In this document: positions 1 through 12,242 of the stretch, in pieces
How the letters are laid out: every line of letters begins with the position of its first letter
Numbering within the stretch: position 1 is the first letter of the stretch
Assembly (NCBI GenBank): GCA_963969595.1
Contig: OZ018418.1
Coordinates: forward strand, 6,887,001-6,951,000
DNA length: 64,000 nucleotides
Direction of reading: 5' to 3'
Source of the DNA: Neckera pumila
Taxonomy: Eukaryota; Streptophyta; Bryopsida; Hypnales; Neckeraceae
Notes under the pieces: model-generated
Database searches by the model: none
Told to the model about the DNA's origin: nothing
The model's input: the letters and a program-made list of their open reading frames with translations, nothing else
Program-made: the position numbers and the translations under genes

Positions 1-179
1 ATAAGAATCATGACAGCCCCGTACCACCAAATCATCCCCTCCATCTCCGCCAGTATCTATAATGGATGGGAGTGCCTCCGTCCTACATTTTGATACAGCA
101 TATCATAAAACCAATACTTAACGTGCTTTGGTGGGCACGCAATCAAACATCAACAGCAAATGGACTGGAAGATTTGAAA

Positions 180-352
180 TTAATATCTAGTTGTTGTTGT
201 TGTTGTTGCAGATAATGCAGCTTGTGCTTGTTCTTGGAGCCTATAGACAGGACCACCTCCTCTGCTACCATCCCCAAATACACTAGTGTGTTCCATAGCA
301 ATGAAGTCTTCATTGCCATTTGCTGCAGAAGTTCCTCTCCTTCCTTCTCCAT
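180..352 (-). CDS. putative 3'-terminal exon, unidentified protein
   Basis: The reverse strand has a good 3' splice site (GGGTTCCTCAG) followed by an open frame of about 57 residues ending in TAA at 180-182. The frame reads through SDGEGRRGTSAANGNED, then GDGSRGGGPVYRLQEQ, then a run of six threonines from an ACA repeat. It is hydrophilic and rich in Gly, Ser, Ala and Gln, so it looks like a disordered C-terminal tail. An alternative frame over the same bases reads the repeat as polyglutamine, but its composition is less coherent and it does not suit the splice site as well. No upstream exons were recognised in the window. The function is unknown. Confidence 0.35.
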
Positions 353-1094
353 CTGAGGAACCCAGCGTTACACAGAAACAAAATCTTCAATACCCTATAA
401 ACCAAGTTATGTATCTAAATCAGGTCCAAACATACGAACATGTTATATGTAATACTACAAAAAGTACAATTTTGTACAACTTGTACATATATGTACAAAT
501 TGTACAATACAAACACAAAAAAGAAGTATAGATAATACAACAACTGCCTAAGTACTAACAACATAGAAACTTGTACAAATTGTACTAATTATACTACAAT
601 AGGTACAACAAGAAGGACCACAGTGAACATGAAGTACAAATAAGGAACAATGTATCCAAAACATTACGCAATTGTACAAACCTAAGATACAAAAGTACAA
701 ACAACACAACCAGAAGGGCAATAGTACAACAAGAATGACCAAGTAAACATAAAGTACAAATTAAGAAACCAGAACTGTTGTGAGTATTGATGTATCCGAA
801 ATGTTATCCAACTCTACAAACCTAAGATACAAAAATACTGACAATGCAACAAGAAGGGCAATAGTGAACATCAAGTCCAAATCAGTGATCTCCAAACACC
901 CTATTGGTAACAATCTACACGAAACATAATATAACTATATGAAATTGACATTGCATGATACAAACAATAAAAACTAGTGTTACAAAAACTACCTCTCCCA
1001 ATGTCAAGGATACTAGGGGAATCTAACAAAACTGCACTAAATGTACCAATCAATATAAAGGTGTACCACTCATAATGCAGTTTTACGATGTGCA
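353..1094. repeat. gene-free stretch with ~125 bp direct repeats rich in TGTACA words
   Basis: No gene was recognised. The sequence is rich in TTGTACAA-like words. It contains a diverged direct duplication at about 607-716 and 728-850: both halves carry CAAGAANGACCA, then AAAGTACAAAT, then TGTATCC, then CAAACCTAAGATACAAAA. A third partial start follows near 850. The spacing is about 120-130 bp. It looks like an old tandem duplication of intergenic DNA. Confidence 0.45.
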
Positions 1095-1312
1095 CACTAG
1101 AAGAAAACTGCGTTGGAACCTAGGAAAACACGTGGGATTGGTTTTGTTGAGTTCCTAGTTTCTAAAGCAGATTTTTGCGTTCCAATACATTTTTGTGTTG
1201 GAATTGCAACGCAGAAACACCTTGGAATGCAAAAATCTGCGCTAGAAACTAGGAACTCAACAAAACCAATCCCACATATTTTCCTAGGTTCCAACGCAGT
1301 TTTCTTCTAGTG
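1095..1312. mobile_element. palindromic CACTA-type MITE, 218 bp
   Basis: The element begins CACTAGAAGAAAACTGCG and ends with the reverse complement, CGCAGTTTTCTTCTAGTG. The inverted repeat continues almost through the whole unit, so each half mirrors the other around about 1203. CACTA/TAGTG termini are the hallmark of plant CACTA (CMC) elements, which duplicate 3 bp on insertion. The flanks here are GCA and GTA, a two-of-three match. Because it is palindromic, similar 65-residue frames occur on both strands; these are artefacts, not genes. It interrupts the 3' end of the RING-like pseudogene. A truncated second copy lies at 12243-12357. Confidence 0.85.
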
Positions 1313-2940
1313 GTATCACCTTCATCCTCGATGGTTGTTCTACAATGCTGGATGGCTGAGTAAACTTCCCTTGCTGCATCGCTCCTTGCTACTAATCCTC
1401 CAGTGATGGCAGTGGCACATGCTGCCTTCAATTTCGTCCACTCTTCACTCCCACCTCCAGGGCGTCCACAACCACAAACACCTCTCCAACCAAAATTCAT
1501 AATCCACTCAATAGGTTGAACTTGTCTGCAATTCAAAGCAAAATATTCTGTGCCCTTGGTGAAATTCACCAATCCACACCATGGGTGATGAAGGTGTTTA
1601 CATGTTGAGACAACCATCTCAAAATGTGGAAATGGAAAACCACACAAGGCACACATGGAATCTCCTCCTCCATTGCCTATTTTTTCCCAGCATACACCAT
1701 TGGTAACGGCCTCAAATGAAATCTGCATGATGCACGCCCCAGATATGCATGCTCATCCTGCAAAGCATGGACTTGCATTTACATCTTCACACCTTGGTGG
1801 CGCTAAAGCTTGAGAGTCTATACAAAGGTAGCGACTTTGCCCTTGAACTTATTCACTTTTTTTAGTGCACCGCATACTAAATCGTTGTACGCATCCACCT
1901 TCTCCTTTAGCTTTGAATCCACCACCCAATTTGTGGTTGCTGCCTGCAACTGCTTCTCATAGACTTTTTGTCTCATATTCATGATCTTCACCACCCCCTT
2001 GTGATGATTCAAAGCTTCTATACGCCTCTCCTTGGCTCTAGTTGCCTCCTGCTCAGCCTCTATCCTAGCCTCCAGCTCCAAGTTCTCCACAGCAATCGTC
2101 TCAGTACTCCAACCTGGAATTACATTGCTCCTCTTCCAACACCAATCCACCCATGGAACTCCCTCTGCCCTCGCAAATTTTAGATTGCAACTCTTGTTTG
2201 TTGACATGAAGTCTCCGCCAAGACCCTACCACCCATGTCTCCTTCACCACCCTTGTCTTCTTCAACTGCTCCTTCATCTTCTGCAGCTTGATAACATTGC
2301 ACTCATGCAACAGTCGTTGGCTCTTATTAATTGCCTCCCCGTAGGTAGGCCAATTAATTGTAATGTTTTCCTCCTCCAAAACAATCCCTCACGCCATCTT
2401 ATGAAGAACCAAGTAACGCAGCACTCCACGTTGATAAGAGCTCTTTTATCCTCTTCTACAACCACATTGACTTCACGCCGGTCCAACTATATCCATTGCG
2501 TCCCTCTCTACCCAGCGGTTTTCCAAATAACTTAACATGCTTCTTGTCATCAAATTTCTTTCCATTCTTTTTGTCAACCGACTTGGCAGACACCCTTCAC
2601 CCTTGAAGCCGTACTTCTCCACAAAATCAGCTTTGCTCAATACGGGTAGTGGATTGGAGAGATTCTTGAGCTCATCATCCAAATCCTTGGCAGTGAACTT
2701 CTAGGCCACCTCGCCCTCATCCTCCTTGCTCTCTTTGCCCTCCTTGCCCTCGTTGTTGGCACCAGAACCAACGGAAACCTCTTTGCTACTAGAACTCTCA
2801 TTGCCCTCATCGCCCTCTTCACCCTTCTCGACGTCATATTCTGCCTGTTCTGCCTATTCAACTTGGGGTTTGACTTGGGAATCTGCGAGTGACTATGCCA
2901 ACAGCACCGAGGTAGTGCCTTTGCCTCTGACCCGTGTCAT
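1313..2940 (-). pseudogene. degenerate gene with acidic N-terminus, coiled coil and RING-like zinc finger
   Basis: The reading starts with ATG at 2940 (MTRVRGKGTTSVLLA). It stays in one frame to about 2473 through three TAG stops, covering an acidic Glu/Gly/Lys/Ser-rich stretch and a conserved-looking block (PLPVLSKADFVEKYGFKGEG). It then shifts frame several times through 2486-2274, 2379-2217 and 2207-1818. The last block is Glu/Lys-rich and likely a coiled coil. At 1728-1313 the frame shows C-x2-C-x12-C-x-H-x2-H-x2-C (CALCGFPFP, CKHLHHPWC) and later VCGCGRPGG, which fits the first half of a RING-type zinc finger. The MITE at 1095-1312 cuts the C-terminus. The family is not recognised. It may be a repeated host gene or a transposon gene. 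It is clearly broken, and the TAG stops sit where CAG or TGG would fit. Confidence 0.6.
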
Positions 2941-2999
2941 TTCTTGCCTCAGCTATAGTAAACAATAAAATCATGATCTAAACCCTCATACTTAGTCGA

Positions 3000-4600
3000 C
3001 GTATCAAGTTTTGAAACAAATCAGATGGACTGCCAGAGATAGAGGTGGAAATGATCGCATACACTCCTGTATACGTAGTACAACAAAGAAGTGGGGTTTG
3101 CTCGTCAACAACCTAAAACTAAATTCAAAAATTTGATTAAAGCATACAAATGTGACTGAAAACAATGTTGTCGACATATAAATCCTAAATGCAGGTTATT
3201 TCTTCAAGAGGATAAAGAGTAAAGCAATGCAAGAGACCACCGACTAGTATAATACAAAAATCAGAGGTAAGGGGATATGGAAACTAGTCAAGGTGCACCA
3301 TAATTCGTCAAAATTGAGTAGCAGACCTTGCAAAACATCTTGAGCAAGACAAAATTCTTACGCGGAGCACACTCTGAAAGCAATTGCTCAAATGCTTTGG
3401 AATCAAACGCATTTCGACAAATGGGATTTGGGTTTTCATAGAAATCCACCCTAAATCAAACATTGAGAACCATTTTACAAAGATTGAGCTCAACAACATG
3501 TAGCATTGTCTACCTAAACGAGTAGTACCAATCCTTGAGCCCTAAACCCTAAGCCAACTAAAACAAGTAGAAAACCTCCTGAAATAGAACATGTAGTACA
3601 GAATTAGTATGCAAGAGGTTCGAACAAAATCCACATTCCGGTACAACGACTTTAAACTGTACGCACAATAGAACTGGGAAGTTGGGATTTGTTCACCACT
3701 TGTCTTCCACACTCTAAAACGCGATTCAATAAACAAATTCGACTATAAGGACTGTGATTGAAATCAATGTCGTCAACGTGTGAATCCTATATGCAAATTA
3801 TTCTCTTCAAGTAGAGAAAGAGTAAAGCAACGCAGGAGACCACCTACTAATGCAATAAAATCAGAGGTAAGGGGAGAAGGAAACAAGTGAAGGCACAGCA
3901 TAATCCGACAAAATTGAGTAATAGACCTTGCAAAACAACACAAGCAATAGAAAAATTTTACGCACAACACGTAGTCAAATTAGTGGCTTTACTAGGAGGG
4001 ATAGCCTTCACGCACTTAACCTTCTTCCTTTCTAATTGTTTGAATCTCACGACAATGCTTTGCGCCCTCCTTGTTGGAGTGAATTTCTCCTTAAACCGCA
4101 AGCACCAGATCCACAATTCAACAACCAAGAAAGTCGCTCAAACTCTTCGAAATCAAACGCATTTCAACAAAAGAAATTGTAGTTTTCACGGAAATGCAGC
4201 CTAAATCAAACATGGAGAACAATTCTACTAAGATTAGAAACACAACATCGCTCCACCAAACATAAACATTGCTAAACAAGCAGGGGTGCAAAGTGAAAAC
4301 TAGAGTCAGTGGGCGAGAAAGAGTGCTCCCAACTCCAAACCACTATCAATCACAAGTCGTTGCCCGAGCTCCAATCGGGTACCACTAGTCACCGCATGAG
4401 TTGACATGACTATTTGCTTAAAGAAAATGGTTAAACTCATGACCAACGATAATGCAAAGAAGTGTTATAGGTAGTATGCATTTTAACTTTTAATAAATTC
4501 ACCAAATGATGTATTGTAAGTTTAAAATTTTGAATTATGAATATTCAATTGATTCTACATTTAAAGAGTATTGGATGTTCTTATTCTTAAAAAGACAAGA
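3000..4600. repeat. gene-free stretch with ~600-750 bp tandem duplication
   Basis: No gene is supported. The block at about 3150-3345 reappears at about 3752-3945. Shared phrases in order are AGAGTAAAGCAA, GAGACCACC, AATCAGAGGTAAGGGGA, CAAAATTGAGTA and AGACCTTGCAAAAC. A following block near 3405-3490 reappears near 4155-4245 (CCTAAATCAAACAT, GAGAAC, AAGATT). The two pairs are offset by about 600 and 750 bp, so it is one diverged segmental duplication with an indel. A short telomere-like CCCTAAACCCTAA lies at about 3540. Confidence 0.55.
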
Positions 4601-6900
4601 CTAAACCGTAGTAATGTAACAATCCTAAATGTTTTGTATTCTTATGAAAGGAACATTTTTTTACCCTAGAACAAAGTATTTATTTTTTCATTTTTCTATA
4701 TGAAATATTCACTCCTAGTAATGAAAAAACAGGGTGTTATGGGTCTTATTAAAGAAAATAAGAACTCCATTATGAAACAAAAATGGCTATTCTAATTTTT
4801 GTAATGAACTATTCATTTGTTGTAATGAAAGAAAATGTGAACTCTTATTTTTGTAAAGAAATCTTCAACTATAGTAATGACATAACAACGCCCAAGTATT
4901 CTTATAAAAAAAATATACTCCACATAGCAAAGATGAATATGGTTATTTTTATTTTTGTAAAAGTAATACAAAGCAACCATAGTAATAAAAAAAATGGATA
5001 TTCTTATTCTTGTAAAAGAAATACAAAGCAACCATAGTAATAAAAAAAATGGATATTCTTATTCTTGTAAAAGAAATATTTGACCATAGTAATGACAAAA
5101 AAATTGTTATTCTTAATAAATTAATACTCAACCAAAATGAGGACATATATGGATATTCTTTTATTTGTAAAAAGAATACCAATGAACCATAGCAATGAAA
5201 AGAAATGGGTACTCTTTTAAAATAAATACTCAATTACAATAAAGTCGAATATAGGTATTTTTATTATTTTAAAATAAATATTCAACCATAATAATAATAA
5301 AAATTGGTACTTTTATGAAATTAGTACTATATTATAATAAGGATAGATATGAATATTCTTATTCTTGTAAAAGAAATATGAACCAGTTACAGTAATGACA
5401 AAAATGGATCTTTTTATTGTTATAAAAGAAATATTCAACCATAGGAACAAAAAAAAATTGATAGAAATCTTATGAAACTTAATACTCCATCGTACTAACC
5501 TTAATTCTATATGGATATTTTTATTCTTGTAAAAACATTGAGTTCAACCATAGAAATGAAATAAAAATTGGTATTCTTATAAAATAAATACTTGACCATA
5601 ATAAAAAACATATGGATATTTTAGTTCTTGTAAATGAAATATGAATCAACTACAATAATGATCAAAATGGATATTCTTATGAAATAAATACTTTGCAACC
5701 ATGATAAACATAAATCATATGGATATTTGTATTTTTGTAAAAGAAATAAGAATCAACCTTATTAATGGTTGAAAATGGGTATTCTTACAAAAGAAGACCT
5801 TACCAGTAATTAGGATGAATATAGATGTTCTTATTCTTGTAATAAGAGAAATATTCAACTATAATAATAATAAAAATTTGGTATTCTTATGAAGTTAATA
5901 TTTGACTATAATAAAAAAATATATGGATATTCTATTCTATAGAAGAAATATGAATCAACTACAATATGACCAAAATGGATATTTTTATCCTTGTAAAAGA
6001 AATATTCAACTATATTTTTGAAAAGAAATTGATATACTTCTTATGAAACTTAAATACTCCCCCAAATTCATAACCTTAAATCTATATGGATATTTTTATT
6101 CTTGTAAAAGTATTATTCAACCATAGTAATGAAAAAAATGGTATTTTTATGAAATTAATACTCAACTACGTAATAAGGATAGATATGGATATTCTTATAT
6201 TCAACCATAGTAACAAAATGAAATTGATATAAATCTTATGAAACTTAAATACTCCACCATACTAACCTAAAATATATATAGATATTTTTATTCTTGTAAA
6301 AGAAATACAAATCAATCATAATAATGGAAAAAAATGGATATTGTTATGAAATAAATACTGAGCAACCATAATAAGGATGCATATGGGTATTTGTATTGTT
6401 GTAAAAGAAATTTGAATGAACCATGATAGTAATGATAAGAAAATAGGTATTCCTAAAATAAATATTCAACTTTAAGAAGGATGAATATGGATATTTTTAT
6501 TGTTGTAAAAGAAATTTGAATGAACCATGATAGTAATGATAAGAAAATAGGTATTCCTAAAATAAATATTCAACTTTAAGAAGGATGAATATGGATATTT
6601 TTATTTTTGTAAAGAAAGATTCAACCATTGAAATGAAAGGAGATGGGTATTTTCATAAGAGAAGGGCTCAACCATAATAAAGATGAATATGGATATTTGT
6701 ATTTTTATTAAAGACATATTCAATTTATAGTAATGACCAAAAATGGATATTTTTATTCTAATAAAGGAAAGATTTAACAACAATATAATATATTAACAAA
6801 TATTTTTATTTTTATAAAATAAAGATTCAATGATAGTAATTGATCATAACAGATGTTTCATTTTAATAAAAGAAAAATTCATTGATAAAGGGTATTCTTA
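4600..6900. repeat. AT-rich degenerate satellite field, ~100 bp unit
   Basis: Over about 2.3 kb the same phrases recur every 50 or 100 bp with many changes: ATGGATATTCTTATTCTTGT, AAAAGAAATA, CAACCATAGTAATGA, then AAAATGGGTATTCTTATGAA, AATAAATACTCAACCATAAT, AAGGATGAAT. The full unit is about 100 bp and contains two related halves. It encodes nothing convincing; the short open frames follow the repeat. Decay varies along the field. The best-kept pair is at 6397-6604. A second patch of the same family lies at 42830-43200. Confidence 0.75.
6397..6604. repeat. near-perfect 104 bp tandem duplication
   Basis: Two adjacent copies, starting at 6397 and 6501, read the same from TGTTGTAAAAGAAATTTGAA through ACTTTAAGAAGGATGAAT to ATGGATATTT, differing mainly at the last bases. 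The surrounding field is strongly diverged, so this pair records a recent duplication. It fixes the local unit length at 104 bp. Confidence 0.8.
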
Positions 6901-8140
6901 TTCATATAAAAAAACATTTAATGCTATATAAAAAATAAATATTTTATTCATATCAGTAAAATAGCAAGTGATAATAAATTGTAATTATGTATCCTATTTT
7001 TATAAAGACAGTGTCAGTAAAAAATAATAATGAAAAAGTTACAGATCTCTTAATCAAAGTTTATGAAGAAATAAAAAAACAAAAAATGTTTATTATTGTT
7101 TTAATAATAGGAATACTCAACCACACCGTAAATAATGAACAATAATCCATTTTTTACAGTTAGAAGATTGAAATACATTTAATGAAGAACAAGTATGTTA
7201 ATTCTTGTCAATCCTATAGTCATCTATATTAAATAAAAAATAGATATGTTTATTTTTATAAAGGAAACAATCAATTTTATATAAGAAGAACAAGTATTTT
7301 GTCTACACATGAACCTTAACAAGCAAAATCGAGCCATACTCTACAAAAAGTTATAAGTGGTTAAATTAAGTCATTTGATATTGAAGTGCCCACATGCCAT
7401 TTTGTAAATGGCATGAGTTGACGTGCACCTTACCAAATTCGACGTGGAAATTAAGTTTCAGCAATTGAATGAAGAATCAAACCTTTTAGGTGGCGATACT
7501 AAGAGAAGGTTGTGATATTCTTTAAGGAAGAGAACCTGCAACTATAAATATACAGGAGCTAGTATTATTGTACATATGTTTTCAGTCTTTCCTTGCACAT
7601 CGGATTCCAATCTTTTCCTTGTATAAATGACAAGATAAAAGTTCCGCCTTTTTTTGAGTTTTGCAAAAGCGAATGTACCTGAAAAAGCACACTTTATAAC
7701 TTGGACGTAGTTGCAGATGAATCTTGATTTAGACAGGAAAGGGATGGATGTTCATTGGTTTCCTACATACAACATGTACACACTGTACATTATTTCATGC
7801 ATTCCTCCATACATTCCTTCATTGCATTTTGTACATTCCTTCATGCATTTTGAACCTGGTTTTGTGGTTATGTTTTGGAGTTTGTTGAGCTTTCCATGTA
7901 GAACTCTGTTTCAGGATTGGATTTGAGTTTCTAGATAGTACAATATATCCTCTCTCCCTAAGTGTATAAAAGCCCAACACTTGTGGTTTGAGATTTGAGA
8001 ATCTCAAGGCTAGGAAGATGAGTCTCTAGGTTCAGAATTCTGTTGGAGGATGAAGTTGCAAAGGAAAGAGAGTGTTGCACGGTTGAATAGATGACAAATT
8101 TCTACCCTCAAAGTCCTTCCAACACAAAAAAAACACATAA
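6900..8140. other. gene-free AT-rich stretch
   Basis: No coding region is convincing. TATA-like words occur at about 7543 (CTATAAATATAC) and 7622 (TGTATAAATGA), but no reading frame downstream looks real. The stretch 7740-7930 is rich in CATTC/TTCAT words. Confidence 0.4.
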
Positions 8141-8145
8141 ATTCT

Positions 8146-8330
8146 TTAGAATTCCTCAAGTCCCTCACAAATTTCTTGCAACCCACAAATTTGTCACACC
8201 ATATAAATTTGTTGCAGACTAATAAATAGTTGCCAGTTACCAATTTCTCAAAGCCCACAAATTTTTCGCAAACCACATACTCCTTCCAGCTTACAAAATT
8301 CTCAAAGGCCACAAATTTCTCCCACTAATT
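8146..8330. repeat. short degenerate repeat, CCACAAATTT words
   Basis: The words CCCACAAATTTNT and GCAA recur about every 20-30 bp through this stretch. On the reverse strand they give a repetitive KFVG/KKFV peptide, which is a by-product of the repeat and not a gene. It ends directly left of mobile unit A. Confidence 0.45.
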
Positions 8331-8600
8331 TCATTCAAAGTAGTTGTGTTTGAACTTGTTGCAACGTGAATTTTTGGTTTTTCTTTAGTTATTCCAAAAA
8401 TTGGAACAGATATCTTTAGTAGGGATCTGGATCCGACTAGGAAGTGATGAAAAACTAAAACTAAGCAGAGGAACCAAAGTAGTAGACTACCTGGATGGCT
8501 GGATCTAATCCAGTCCAAACTATTAATGGATGGAAACGAAATCCAACCCAGATTAGGTTTGGGACGGATTAGGTCATGATGACTCATCTGGAGCCTTGAG

Positions 8601-8612
8601 ACTATATAAGGG
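8601..8612 (+). promoter_or_regulatory. TATA box of unit A
   Basis: The motif ACTATATAAGGG lies about 370 bp upstream of the first credible ATG of the unit A frame (8977). It is in the same relative place as weaker TATA-like words in other units, for example TATTTAAG on the reverse strand upstream of the unit F gene. This suggests that the unit carries its own RNA polymerase II promoter. Confidence 0.5.
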
Positions 8613-8976
8613 CTGAACCTTTCCAGTTGCGTCCCTTTCCAAACTCCGTTTGGTGAGACGCTCCTCCGTGCGTATCACATTTTCTCCTCAGCGCCTTGAT
8701 TTTCTATAAGTCTGTTAGAGTGTGCTGTAGGGTTGGCTTTCCGTACCTGCAAGGTTTGTTGTTTTTAGGTTGAGATCGGATGAGAAATAGTGAGGAACGA
8801 GACGTGTGGCTAGGAGAAGGTGAGGTAGCGCTGGAAAGGATCCGGCTAGTCAAGTCTGTGTCTATGCGCAGCTTTGCAAGAGTATACCGAGATTGCCTAG
8901 TTCCATCCTCAGTCGAGGTTAAGCTCCAAAAGGTGATTCCAACATCCCCTCTAAGGAAGAGGAGAAGACCTAGCTC

Positions 8977-10505
8977 ATGGAGGACCTGAATGCAATGGGT
9001 TGCCTAGGATTGATGGATAAACCTTGGGGATTTAGAGAGGAACGGATGATGAGAGAGATACTGGGAAAATTGTCGAATCAGTTTGACAACACCATCCGGG
9101 GGCGTCTGACCCATTGAATGGAAGAGAGGTGGAGAGAGGTCTACAACTTCCGGTTAGGTGGTTTAGAGATGGCAAGCCAAATGGATGAATTCATCCACAA
9201 AAAGTTTTGGGGAGCAATGAACTTGAAGGACGGATACGTGGTCGAGGATTGCAAAGACAATTGATACCGCAACCTTCTCCAGTTCTTGATTCCGATTCTC
9301 CACCCGGAAAAGCCAATAAGGGTAACGATAACCCTCGGCAACACTATCTTTGGATCCCTAAGCAGAGACCGGAAAGTGGACTGGGCCTAGATTTTTTCCA
9401 ATCTGGTGTCCCAATTTGTTACCAGGGTTGGAAAGGATAGGGCCCCTCCCTTGTGTCCCTATCTCTTCCACCTCTACCAGTGCAATCAACTCCTCACTGA
9501 AACAGAAGAGAAGGTATGGAGGACTCCGGAAGTTCTCTTAAAGTACGGGGAGTCGGAGACAAATGACGAACCCAAGGACAAATCCAAATCCGACCTAGAG
9601 ACAGGAGCTCCACAGGCAGAACAAGCGACTAAAGATGACGCCTCCTTGCGGAAGAAGAACACTTCCTGGCAACAAGTCTGCTCCGGGCAAGGGACCGGAA
9701 GTAGAGAAGACGGAACCAGAGGAAATGGATCCCGATGATCCGTTCAATCAGTTGATCTCCATCCTCTGCAACGTGCGAGCGGATTGGGAGGTCAAGAGAA
9801 TGACCCTCTCCAAGATCAAAAGGCTGGTGGATGCGCTTATAAACAACAAGCTACCGGAGAAGGTGGTGGTATGCATCACCAATCCGGCCGAAACCAGGAA
9901 GCAAGAGGCAAAGATTTGCCGACTTTAGGAGGAGGGCAATATGTTGAAGGCAGAGATGTTTGCCTTCAAAGAAGACATGGCCGCCACTTGGAAGATGGCA
10001 GAATTGATGCAAAAGGTAGCGGAGATGGTGAAGTCCACTTTCGGAGAAACCGGAACAGCAGTCGCCAAGGCGAAACTATTTGACAACGGAGTGCTCAAGG
10101 AGAAGAATCTATCCGGTTCCCGGATGGTTCGGATCTTGGCCGACTTTACCGAGCAGGTTGAAGCAACAAAGGTGGAGGCATGAGAGGCAGAAAATTAGAT
10201 GGAGGTGAGCAGCCAGAAGCTGACCGAATCAATGTACTCCAAAGATATCCATCTTTTGGATATCTCGTTGCCATAGTCATTTTCGGGTGGGGCTGATCCA
10301 AAGGATGGTAAAAATCAAACCCCCCAGTGAAAAAAGAGTGAATGAGGATTTGCATCTGAACAAACAATTCATCTGGATTCATCGCCAGGGTCGGATCTTC
10401 CGGATCTTGTAGTTGGAGAGCGGAACAGGAACTTGCAGGAAGTCCTCGACCAATTACCACCAGAACCTAAAAGTCCTACACTAGGTCAGGGGGTTGTAAA
10501 GTAGG
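8977..10505 (+). pseudogene. gag-like / plant-transposon-type protein gene of unit A, degenerate
   Basis: The frame from ATG 8977 gives MEDLNAMGCLGLMDKPWGF, then WREVYNF, FWGAMNLKDGYVVEDC, LLQFLIPILHPEKPIRVTI, NTIFGSLSRD and CPYLFHLYQ. These are the same ordered blocks as in units B, C, D, G and H. Stops after residues LTH and KDN (TGA where CGA fits) and after VDWA (TAG where CAG fits) interrupt it. The frame then shifts into a Glu/Lys-rich, probably coiled-coil region (KRLVDALINNK, MLKAEMFAFKED, ILADFTEQVEATKVEA). The family is inferred from the blocks; no enzymatic motif and no CCHC zinc knuckle is visible. Confidence 0.65.
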
Positions 10506-11668
10506 TAGGAATTATTTTTGTTAAGGATAGGATGGACTAGACTGGATGTTGATCCGGTCTAACAAGTTAGGATTAAACTAAAAGTTCGGCTCGGATTTTT
10601 GGGGGCCTTTTTGCCTTTGTAAATTAATTGTATATAAAAACCAGTCCCTACGAGGAAAAAGAGAGTCTTTTCACCTGAATCTTTTTTGTATTTTTTATTG
10701 GCTTCTTGTCGTGTCTCTCTCCGGAGTGTGGCAAGGTTGTATGGTGAGGAATTAGGAAGGTGCAATTTGTTTTTGGGAGTGATTTCTCCCCTTGGTGTTC
10801 TTGTTTTGATCTTATGTGCAAGTAAGTGGGTAGTAAAAGAGTTGGAAGTGGATTTCAGTTCCTCAGCACTTCTAAGGTTTAGAATTCCGGGCGAGAAAGC
10901 TGTTGTTAGGCTAGGCGGATAGGGAGGAATTCCTTAGTCGCGCTAGAACTCATAGGTGGAAAATCCGGTTGAGTGTCCGATCTCCTCAAAAATTTTGGCT
11001 GTTCTAGTTGGTAAACGGAAGAACTTTAGATGATGTTGGAACGGACGGATACACTTGTAACCGCCTAACTTCGCACGGAGAGAACTTGGCATCAAGGTCG
11101 TTCTAGTATGGGAGGGTCATATGGGGGTCTTTGTGTGACTTGTGATCCGGAAAGTTATCTGGATTGCTGTGAAGGACCAAACCGGATCCAGAATAGTGTA
11201 GGAGATAGAAAAATAGTATAGTGGGTCTTCAGCCACTATAAGTCACGGAAGGAATGGCAGGCTTGCCACTCTCAAAAGCAAGTGGCAAACCCTCTAATGG
11301 TGAAACAGAGGCAAAACTAAACCGGATAAGAGTAAGAGTGTATGCAAGTAGACCGGAATGGATTGATATAGACGAGCGTCCAAGATCAGAAGTTAGAGGA
11401 TCCTGGGGTTGAGGTAGTTCTTACGGATCAGATAATTGGATAGACCAAAAAGAGAAATAGGTCTAATCGTGGTTTTCCGTGTTGTTGTGGTTCCGATTTT
11501 AGATAGAGGACCGGAAAATGGAGTATGGATACTGACTGAGCTTAGATACTTAATAAGGTTAGATACTTCATAGGATCTTTCGGGTTCAATCTTTAGAGTC
11601 ACTTTGTTATGCTCTAGGATGATTTTTGGGAGTATAACTGGGAAATTGCTTGCCCTGTGCTGCGACCA

Positions 11669-12242
11669 AACTCATTTTTTTGATGCAAATAGGATGCAAA
11701 CTTCTTCCAAACCACCTATGTGATGAGTGCAAAGATAATTTTTGAATCAAGTATAGTTTGTATTGATAATAGCCAAATCCACACATTCCAAATCAAACAA
11801 GTTCAACAAACTTTGTTGAACTCAAAAATCTACCCCAAGAGTAGAGCGCAACGAGCTAGAACTGCACGCGAGGACGAGAGACAGAGTGGGAGCAAGATAA
11901 AACAGTCGACCTACAATGCGATTGCGACAGAGTGGGAGGTGCGGGTGGTGGGCCGTGTGGGCAGGGCAGCTTGGGGGGTACTTAATGTCTTGCATAGCTC
12001 ACTTCTGCTGCCAAATTCCAGGCGTACCAAAAAAAAACCAAGTTGACTACTGCTGTCAAATTCTAGGCAAACAAAAAGAACCCCACAAATCGCCAAATTC
12101 TGTCCCTTGTCACCTCCTGGACTGCATTGTTGTCTACATTGCCATCCACACCTTGATTTGGCCTTAAATTGAGGGCATTATCCACAGAAGCTAGCATCTG
12201 TTTCTCCCGCTTGTAGTAGCGTAAGATGGTGTAGAAGGTTCT
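11669..12242. other. intergenic stretch without recognisable gene
   Basis: Short open frames exist but none has a recognisable domain. A small direct repeat is present: CTGCTGCCAAATTCCAGGC near 12005 and CTGCTGTCAAATTCTAGGC near 12049. Nothing else was seen. Confidence 0.4.

Larger units (their letters stand above)
8357..11668 (+). mobile_element. unit A: TG...CA element with one degenerate ORF, ~3.3 kb
   Basis: The unit begins TGTTGCAACG and ends GCTGCGACCA. AACT lies immediately outside both ends (8353-8356 and 11669-11672), consistent with a target duplication. It contains a TATA box, a degenerate frame related to the other units of this window, and a long 3' part without coding. No terminal repeats and no polymerase genes are visible. 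Its length, TG...CA ends and gene position match units C and G, but its sequence is the most diverged, so the exact boundaries are less certain than theirs. Confidence 0.5.

Noticed and set aside
143..352. polyglutamine-containing 69-residue frame
   Set aside because: The neighbouring frame gives a more coherent Gly/Ser/Thr-rich tail, follows directly from the splice acceptor and ends at its own stop. The Gln run is the CAA/ACA repeat read in another phase.
1097..1310. two 65-residue frames on opposite strands with similar sequence
   Set aside because: They arise because the MITE is a palindrome; they are not genes.
8010..8312. 100-residue reverse frame with KFVG repeats
   Set aside because: It is produced by a short DNA repeat (CCACAAATTT words) and has no domain.
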